From: Ascaphus truei
Taxonomy: Eukaryota > Chordata > Amphibia > Anura > Ascaphidae
Direction of reading: 5' to 3'
NCBI GenBank assembly: GCA_036426205.1
Contig: CM071569.1
Coordinates: forward strand, 3,118,559 to 3,182,558
Length of the DNA: 64,000 bases
Below, in pieces: positions 56,880-64,000 of the stretch (the first letter of the stretch is position 1; the number at the start of each line of letters is the position of its first letter). A program made the translations under genes and the position numbers. The notes beneath the pieces were generated by a model. It saw nothing but the letters and a program-made list of their open reading frames with translations. It searched no databases and was not told the DNA's origin.

Positions 56880-58860
56880 CATGCAATAACATGCAATAAC
56901 ACGTAGTCTTACATGCAGTTATTTGGCCAATTACATAGTAAAGACTTTATGTAATGGGCAAGTTTAGCAATTTCAAGCAAACAGCTTCAGGGCATTTAAA
57001 ACATGTAACCTCTTGCTTCCTGAGACTTTCAGCATATAAAAAGCTTGGGTAAACCACACCTAAGATAAAGTAGAACATTAAACAACCTAATTAGTTTTGC
57101 TACGGTGGAGCTGTTCAAAATACGTTTTACAATTTTTTTATGGTGCAATACTGTACATGCATTCATATGTGAAAAACTTGAATACTTTGAATAATAGTCT
57201 TTCAATAAATAACTGGAAGGTATGCATATACTGTATACCCCAAAAAATGCATTTACTATATTAGGTCAAATATAGGGAAATGTTGTGAAAACATATCTCA
57301 CTGCTGAATATGAGAGACGTCTAAATAAAATGCAATTAAGATGTTACAGACAGTAGATGGGGCCTGACGCTGGACAGACCCCATAACATGTACAATAATG
57401 CCCCCCCATGAGTGTTTCAGAGCAGGCGGGCAGATAGGCTCCACGGTTCATATTTGGTGACAATGTCATAAGAAAAATGTGCTCTTATAAATAGAGTATT
57501 AGGGTCTTCCATACATGTTAATGCATGGGTGGCCCTTTAACATAAACCAGTTTCAACAGCTTTCACACACTGCACCAAAATTAATCTCTCACATTGTACT
57601 TGCAGCTAGATGCTGCATAGCAGCCTAATGGAAACAGACACCCCCAAGCATGAGATCCATCATAAAACTTGTATGAGAGGTAATGACTATGGAGAGACTG
57701 ACCAGTTGTCTCTTAGACAAATGCGACAAAGTCTCAAAAATCTGGGACACACAGCTAGAGACACCGTACAGTCCGAGAGGTGGCAGTGCGGAAATCCTTC
57801 TCTAAAAGGACAACAGAAATGTCTTCAATGGGCCTGTGCAGGCAACGTAGACAAAGGCCCCAGAGGATATGGAACAGACAGTACCCCCTCCTCCTCCCTT
57901 GTACCCCTCCTGCAGAAGGCACATCAGTAAGTTAGTATACATGGCCGGTAGGAACCGGAATCTCCCATGAGGCCAGAGGCTATCTTGGCCTTGGGTTTAT
58001 AAACACAACCCAGCCTGTCCTTCCCTGTTTACCTTTACCTGGTTTCTAGTTATTCAGATCTTACAGGTGCCTTTTTGTTTTTGTCTTGTTATGCCATTGC
58101 ACTTCTCGCCCCCTGTTCTGTTGATGTCCCCTTGCTGCTATTGATTTTACATGTACAGTAGCACTGCAGACCTTGCAGGTAACTTTAGTTTTGTCTTGTA
58201 CTCCCATTGCACTTCTTGCCACCCCACCCGTTGCTCCTCTCACCTTCTCTAGCTACCATAGCTTTTTGGTGTAGCTCTGCACATTTTGCAGGTCCCATTT
58301 TCTTACCCGAGTTTAATTACTTGAGTGTAAACATTAAACATTTAAAATGATCAGTTTTTACTTATTTTGCTCTTGTGGGTTTCCATGTTATCTCCAAGGG
58401 TTTCATACCTAGGGACGAGGCACTCTGGTGCTGTGGCTCCTCCAGCATTCAAAAGGCTTAAACTACAACTTGTAGATAAAGTAGCATTTGGGGCTACAAG
58501 TAGCTCACTGCTATTTAGTGATAATAGAGAATACTTCCATGATAAAATTACCAGTCAGAGTGCTGCAAGAATCCTGCTAAATAAAATACCATACATCCAG
58601 GGAATGTCAATAAACCAATCTCAGTGTGTAAGTGGATTCTTTTTATTGTTTAACTGTCCCAGAAACCAGGGAAGTGCAGTATAGACCAGCTTCAAATCCT
58701 TCAATATTGGTATATGTTTGCTTACATATACGAAAGAAAACCAGTAGTTCTAATATTAGGGACGTTCTATACTGTGTGCGGCCGTGCGCGCGTGTGCCTG
58801 TGCGGACGCGCGTGCATGTGCTGCACGCTTTTGTGGGTATACAGTCCGTGCTGCCGGGAC
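56880..58860. other. unannotated stretch
   Basis: No gene seen. A pair of imperfect direct repeats (TGCCTTTTTGTTTTTGTCTT near 58069 and CTTTAGTTTTGTCTTGTACTC near 58184, each followed by CCATTGCACTTCT) suggests an old local duplication of about 115 bp. An alternating GC/GT tract lies at 58777-58830. Confidence 0.4.
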
Positions 58861-58875
58861 GACAGGCAGGGAAGG

Positions 58876-58899
58876 TACTGTGTGTGTGTGTGTGTGTGT
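58876..58899 (+). repeat. (GT)n microsatellite
   Basis: A short pure GT run. Confidence 0.8.
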
Positions 58900-58967
58900 A
58901 TAATTTATTATTTATTATTAAAAAAACACATTTGTAAAAATAAAATATTTTTTAACATTGTGCAGAC

Positions 58968-59080
58968 ACGTGCAGACACACACATACATACACACACATA
59001 CATACACACACATACATACACACACATACATACACACACATACATACACATACACACATATACACACATATACACACACA
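58968..59080 (+). repeat. (ACACAT)n microsatellite
   Basis: ACACACATACAT-type units. The L2 fragment begins directly at its end and its own tail returns to the same motif. Confidence 0.85.
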
Positions 59081-59415
59081 CCCACCTTAAGACACTCTTG
59101 CTTAAAGAAGCTTAAAGAAGCATATGAATAGCACTGTGTATATTCTGAACACATGATACATAAAGCTTGACCCCCTGCAGACGCACTTACCAGAACTCCC
59201 TCCTACTGGCTCTGTACGTTCTCCCTACCTACCAATTAGACTGTAAGCTCCTCGGAGGAGGGACTCCTCTTCCTTAATGTTACTTTTATGTCTGAAGCAC
59301 TTATTCCCATGATCTGTTATTTATATTATCTGTTATTTATTTGATTACCACGTGTATTACTACTGTATAGCGCTATCTACATTAATGGCGCTATATAAAT
59401 AAAGACATACAATAC
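59081..59415 (+). mobile_element. L2 LINE 3' fragment, copy 3
   Basis: Begins CCCACCTTAAGACAC, the last codons of the L2 frame, has a small duplication of TTAAAGAAGC, then the full 3' UTR to AAAGACATACAATAC. It is about 96% similar by eye to copy 1 over this part. Confidence 0.85.
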
Positions 59416-59562
59416 ACACATACACACATACATACATATGCATACATACACACACACCATATACATACATTTCAGCGGCGGTAGCAGCGCAAAATCTTTA
59501 TTTTCCTACTCTTCCCCCCTGTTGGCCGGATGCACGCTCACTGCCGTGCACGCGCGCGGTCC

Positions 59563-59601
59563 TATTATAGAAAGGCTGACTAACCTCAGCCATCTATAAT
59601 T
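59563..59601. repeat. hairpin
   Basis: ATTATAGAAAGGCTGA and CAGCCATCTATAAT around a short loop. It sits within a GC/GCGC-rich island (59520-59650). Confidence 0.5.
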
Positions 59602-59649
59602 GCTGCGCGCGCGCACGGTGCAGCAAGCGCGTGCACTATAGCACAGCCC

Positions 59650-60344
59650 TAGTAAGCCTCTACATGAGTTAGAGCAATGGAGACTGGTTCCAGAATTCAG
59701 GTTAGAATTATCAGAAGATGTATCTTAACATAACCCAGGATAGCACTCAAACTGTGCCGCGCATTAATTACACTGCACATGTACTATCCCATACTGTAGG
59801 TTCAATCAAACCACATACCTTGTATCTTAACCACGGGGAATGTGCATAAGGTAGAGATGTGATTGTACTGTATATCTTTACTAGTTCAAAGTATGTATAT
59901 TTTTGACAATAGTGTGGTCACATAAACATATGTGTCATCAAAAATATGAGAGATGATGCAGTCAGCATTCATACTTTGATATACTATACAGTATATAACC
60001 TCCCTGCATGTGGTGGGAGCAGTAAAGTATCCAGCATATACATAGTATTGAAGAAAACTTTAGAGGTTAATTTGTTGGGCCACTTGTGTAATTTGTAGTA
60101 GTGGCTAAGCATCAATTTCTATTCCATTAATAGTACTATACATATTCCTTACTGTTTCTCTGTCTCTTCCTGTGTGATCCCAAGGTGATCTGTCATCTGA
60201 ATCTATGGGATATTCTTGCCCTATTCTGGAAATTGTAGTCTCTCTATATTGCCCCTATTTATTAAACAATGAAGCCGTATCCCCTATGCTGAAGAAGTAT
60301 ACAGTTTAGAGGACAGACCACTCTATTTCAGGATCAGAAAGCAA
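59650..60344. other. unannotated stretch
   Basis: No gene seen. Confidence 0.5.
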
Positions 60345-60560
60345 AGAAAAAAAGCTGTGTGTGCTGTGCACGCGCATAGTAAGTGAAACTTCTTTGATTT
60401 TTGTCACAGAAATTGTATTTGTATTGGTGATGTTATAATTAAAAATCATAATACAATTTCAGTGACAAAACGCAAATAAATTTGACTTATAATGCGAGTG
60501 CTCGGCACACATCCCCTGTATTAGCTATTTGCACTAAGTGTGAATTCCTTGTGTGTGTGT
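60345..60560. repeat. dispersed element, second copy (inverted relative to 28.8 kb)
   Basis: Contains GTGCACGCGCAT, GAAACTTCTTTGATTTTTG, a dyad around GAAATTGTATTTG / ATACAATTTCAGTG and the junction GTGTGAATTCCTTGTGTG that leads into the GT tract. The same arrangement is at 28820-29080 in reverse. Confidence 0.6.
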
Positions 60561-60780
60561 GTGTGTGTGTGTCAGTGTGTGTGTATGTGTGACAGTCAGT
60601 GTGTGTGTGTCAGTCAGTGTGTGTGTATGTGTGTGTGTGTGTATGTGTGTCAGTCAGTCAGTGTGTGTGTGTGTGTGTATGTGTGACAGTCAGTGTGTAT
60701 GTGTGTCAGTGTTGTGTGTGTGTAGTGTGTGTCATGTGAGAGTTGTCAGTCGTGTGTCAGTCAGTGTGTCAGTAGTGTGG
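60551..60780 (+). repeat. (GT)n with CAGT interruptions
   Basis: GTGTGTGT interspersed with CAGTCAGT and ATGTGTG, an intermediate between a simple GT tract and the minisatellite that follows. Confidence 0.9.
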
Positions 60781-63700
60781 TGTTGGCATGTGTGTCAGGT
60801 GGTGTGTGTGTGTGTGTGGTGTGGTGTGTGTGGTAGGGTGGTGTAAGTGGGTGTGTGGTTTTGAAGGAGTTGTGGGTGTCAGGTGGGGAGTGTGGTGGAT
60901 TAGATCAGTGTGGGTGGTGGGGGGGAATGTGTGTGGGGTGTGTGTGGGGGGTGTGGGTGGGGGGTGTGGGTGGGGGTTGTGTGGGTGGGGGTGGAGGGGT
61001 GGGGGTGTGGGTGGGTCAGTCAGTGTGCGTGGGGGTGTGGGTGGGTCAGTCAAGGTGCGTGGGGGTGTGGGTGGTTCAGTCAGTGTGCGTGGGGGTGTGG
61101 GTGGGTCAGTCAGTGTGCTTGGGGGTGTGGGTGGTCAGTCAGTGTGTGGGGGTGTGTGGGTGGGTCAGTCGTGTGTGGTGGGTCAGTCAGGTGTGTCGGG
61201 GGGTGGGGGGTGGGTCAGTCTGTGCATTGGGGGGTGTGGGTGGGTCAGTCAGTGTGCGGGGGGTGTGGGGGGGCGTCAGTCGTGTGGTGGGTGTGGGTGG
61301 GGTCCGTCAGTGTGCGGGGGGGTGTGGTGTGGGGTTGGTCAGTCAGTGTGTGGGGGGGTGGGTGGGTGGTCAGTCAGTGTGCGGGGGGGGTGGGGGGTCA
61401 GTCGTGTGGGGGTGGGGGGGTGGGTGGGTCAGTGTTGTGGGGTGGAGTCTGTGTGGGGGGTGTGGGGGGGTAAGTCAGTGTGTGTGGGGGGTGGGGTGGG
61501 TAGTCAGTGGGGGGGTTGGGTGGGTCAGTCAGTGTGTGGGGGGTGGGGGTGGTCAGTCAGTGTGGGGGGGTGTGGCGGGTGGTCATGTGGCGTGTGGGTG
61601 TGGGTGGGGTCAGTCAGTGTGCGGGGGGGGGTGGGTGGGTCAGTCAGTGTGCGGTGGGGGTGTGGGGGGTCAGTCAGTGTGCGGGGGGGGGTGGGTGGGT
61701 CAGTCAGTGTGCGGGGGGCTGTGGGTGGGTCAGTCAGTGTGCAGGGGGGTGTGAGTGGGTCAGTCAGTGGCAGGGGGTGTGGGTGGGTCAGTCAGGGCGG
61801 GGGGTGTGGGTGGGTAAGTCAGTGTGGGTGGTGCAGGCAGTGTTGGTGGTCAGTCAGTGTGGGGTGGGTCGTCATTGGTCGGAGGGGGGGTGTGGGTGGT
61901 CAGTCAGTGTGCGGGGGGGTGTGGGGGGTCAGTCAGTGTGCGGGGGGGGTGGGTGGGTCAGTCAGTGTGCGGGGGGTGTGGGTGGGTCAGTCAGTGTGCG
62001 TGGGTCAGTCAGTGTGCAGGGGGGGTGGGTGGGTCAGTCAGTGTGCAGGGGGGTGTGGGTGGGTCAGTCAGTGTGCTGGGGGGGTGTGGGTGGGTCAGTC
62101 AGTGTGCGGGGGTGCAGGCGGTGTTGGTGTCAGTCAGTGTTGTGTGGGGGGGTCAGTGTGTGGGGGGGGGGTGTGGGTGGGTCAGTCAGTGTGCGGGGGG
62201 GTGTGGGTGGGTCAGTCGTGTGGGTGGGAGTGTGTGGGGGGGTCAGTCAGTGTGCGGGGGGGTGGGGCGTGGGAGTCAGTCAGTGTGCAAGGGCGGGGGG
62301 TGGGGGGGTCAGTCAGTGTGCGGGGGGGGGGGTGGGGGAGGTCCGGCGGGGGCGGTGGGGTGGGTGGGGGGGGTCAGTCTTGAGGGGGTGGGTAGGTAGA
62401 GTGGGGGGGGTGTGGGGTCGGTATGTGGGGGGGTCAGTCAGTGTGGGGTGGGTCTGTCAGTGTGTGGGGGGGTGTTGGGTGGGTCCATATGTCAAGTTTT
62501 GGTGTGGGGGTTGTGGGTGGTCAGTCAGTGGAGGGAGGGCGAATGTGGGGGGTAGTAGTGTGCGGGGGGGGGTGGGTGGGTCAGTCATGTGCGGGGGGGT
62601 TTGGCGTGGGTCTCTAAGTCAGTGTGCAGGGGGGGGTGTGGCGGGGTCAGTGCGTGGGGGGGGGTGGGGAGAGGTTTGTGGGGCGGTAGTAAGTGTGGGG
62701 GGGGGTGCGGTGGGTAGTAAGTGTGGAGGTGGGGGTTGACTGGGGTGGGTCACGTCAGTGTGGGGGGGGCGAGTGTGGGTGGGTTAAGTAGTGTGCGGGG
62801 GGGTGTGGTGCGGGGTACAGTAAGTAGGGGGAAGTTGGGTGGTCAGTCATGTGAGGGGGGATGATGGGTGGGTCAAGTCAGTGGCGGGGGTGTGGGTGGA
62901 GGATAGTAGTGTGTGGGGGGGGTGTGGTGGGTCAGTAGGTGTGCAGGGGGGGTTAGTGGGTGGGTCAAGTCAGTATAGTGGCGGGGGCTGAGGGGATCGA
63001 GGGTGGCAGTGGAGTGGTGGGGGGGTGTGGTGGGTCAGTCAGTGTGCGGGGGGGTGTGGGGTGTGGGTGGGTCAGTCAGTGTGCGGGGGGTGGCTGTGGG
63101 TGCGGCAGTCAGTTGCGGGGGGTTGGGTGGGGTCAGCAGTGTGTCGGGGGTGTGTGGGTGGGTCAGCAGTGTCGTGATAGGGGCAGGGTTGTGGGTGGGT
63201 CAGTCAGTGTGTTGGGGGTTTGGGGGGTCAGCAGAGTGTGTGGGGGGGTTGGGTTGGGTAAGTCAGTGGTGTGTGTGGGGTGTGGGTGGGTAAGTCAGTG
63301 CTTGTGTGGGGGGGTTGTGGGTGGGTCAGTCATATGTGTGGGGGGGGAGTTTGTGGTGGGAGTTGGGTGGCGGGGGGGGTAAGTCGTGAGTGTGGGGGGC
63401 TGTGGGTGGGGTACGTAGTGTGTGAGGGAGTGTGGGGGGGTGTCAGTGTGTGGGGGGGGTGTCAGTGAGCAGGGGGTCGGTGTGGGGTGGGTCAGTCAGT
63501 GTGCGGAGTGCGGGGGTCGTGGGTGGTGGTCAGTTCAAGTCGTGCGGGTGGGGATGTGGGTGGGGTCACGGTCAGTGTGCGGGGGGGGGGGTGGGTGGGT
63601 AATCAGGTGCGGGGGGGGTGTGGGTGGTTCAGTCAGTGTTGCGGGGGGATGGTGTGGGTGGGGCAGTCAGTGTGGGGGGGGTGTGGGTGGGTCAAGTCAG

Positions 63701-64000
63701 GTGTGTGGGGGTTGTTGGTGGGTGGGCAAGTAGTGTGGTGGGGGGTGGGGTGTCGAGAGTTGTGTTGTGGGGGTGCTGGGGGGGTCAGTCAGTTTCGATG
63801 GGTGGGGGGGGTGTGGGTGGGTCAGGTAGTGTGTGGGGGTGGGGGGTGTCGAGGTGGGGTGTAAGTGTCATTAGTGTGTGGGGGAGTGGTGGGTTGGGTA
63901 AGTAGGGTAAGTGTTGTGGGGGTGGTGGGGGTCAGGTCATGTGTGGTTTGTGGGGAGGGGGGGGGGTCAGTGGGGCGGGGACAGTGTGGCAGGGGTGTTG
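60781..64000 (+). repeat. G-rich minisatellite, about 30-bp unit
   Basis: The unit joins GTGGGTGGGTCAGTCAGTG with TGCGTGGGGGT. It is exactly 30 bp in the cleanest stretch (61005-61125) and 29-34 bp elsewhere, mostly through G-run length. It continues to the window end with more irregularity after about 62400. It has three or four G-runs per unit, so G-quadruplexes are plausible on this strand. Long frames (up to 531 codons) exist only because 30 is a multiple of three. Confidence 0.95.

Noticed and set aside
57610..57930. 106-codon plus-strand frame as a host gene
   Set aside because: No recognisable motif, no splice partners and chance-like length.
60788..62739. Open frames of 187-531 codons
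   Set aside because: They are Gly/Val/Gln/Cys repeats caused by a 30-bp tandem unit being a multiple of three; no start context or domain.
60781..64000. CRISPR-like direct repeats
   Set aside because: Units are contiguous with no unique spacers, in a eukaryotic repeat context.
1..64000. tRNA, rRNA or snRNA genes
   Set aside because: I looked for B-box-like GGTTCGAATCC and rRNA-like blocks by eye and saw none; a covariance-model scan would be decisive.

Overview
The window looks like a repeat-dense, gene-poor piece of a vertebrate nuclear genome, most likely an anuran amphibian. The basis is the mixture of full-length L1/Tx1-type and L2-type LINEs, hAT- and Harbinger-like non-autonomous elements, foldback elements, solo LTRs and long microsatellites. 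The species call is inference. I see no convincing single-copy host gene, no tRNA or rRNA gene, and no CRISPR-like or bacterial structure. Long open frames outside the LINEs lie in simple repeats or are chance.

1-8.3 kb: a solo LTR, a near-palindromic foldback element (1532-2284), short hairpin repeats, then an L2-clade LINE (about 3.99-8.12 kb). The L2 reading frame starts with a hydrophobic leader and a 2A-like motif ending NPGP, followed by endonuclease and reverse transcriptase domains. An 83-N gap (5888-5970) is flanked by a 631-bp-offset duplication that breaks the frame and looks like an assembly error.

8.3-27 kb: two full-length L1/Tx1-type LINEs in opposite orientation, 8273-14858 (+) and 20361-26982 (-). 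Each has perfect 16-17 bp target-site duplications and the same 5' terminus carrying an NRF-1-like palindrome. Both are defective through stops, frameshifts and, in the second, a roughly 214-bp retroposed insertion in ORF1 with its own 14-bp target-site duplication. A second solo LTR (14908-15679, 4-bp TSD CATA) follows the first LINE.

27-47 kb: a third solo LTR (TSD TTTG), a hAT-like non-autonomous element swollen by CT, CAGA and CA repeats (30391-32669, TSD CTTTATCA), and a 7.7-kb tandem duplication (about 31110-38834 and 38835-46532). Its copies differ mainly by scattered single-base indels, which points to unpolished long-read sequence or a false duplication. Each copy carries a minus-strand solo LTR, purine-rich low-complexity DNA and several hairpins.

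47-60 kb: a long foldback element (about 47850-48710), a 5'-truncated minus-strand L2 (48990-50573), TIR elements at 53242-53724 and 56520-56876, a G-rich minisatellite-bearing block (54.9-56.4 kb) and a third L2 3' fragment inside a CA/CATA microsatellite.

60.5-64 kb: a G-rich minisatellite of about 30 bp per unit that runs off the window end. It seems to have grown from the CA/GT tract of a dispersed element also seen near 28.8 kb.

How the parts relate: the LINEs supply the reverse transcription machinery. The insertion at 26.0-26.3 kb, and possibly other short repeats, look like products of such machinery. The hAT, Harbinger and foldback elements encode nothing and depend on transposases located elsewhere.
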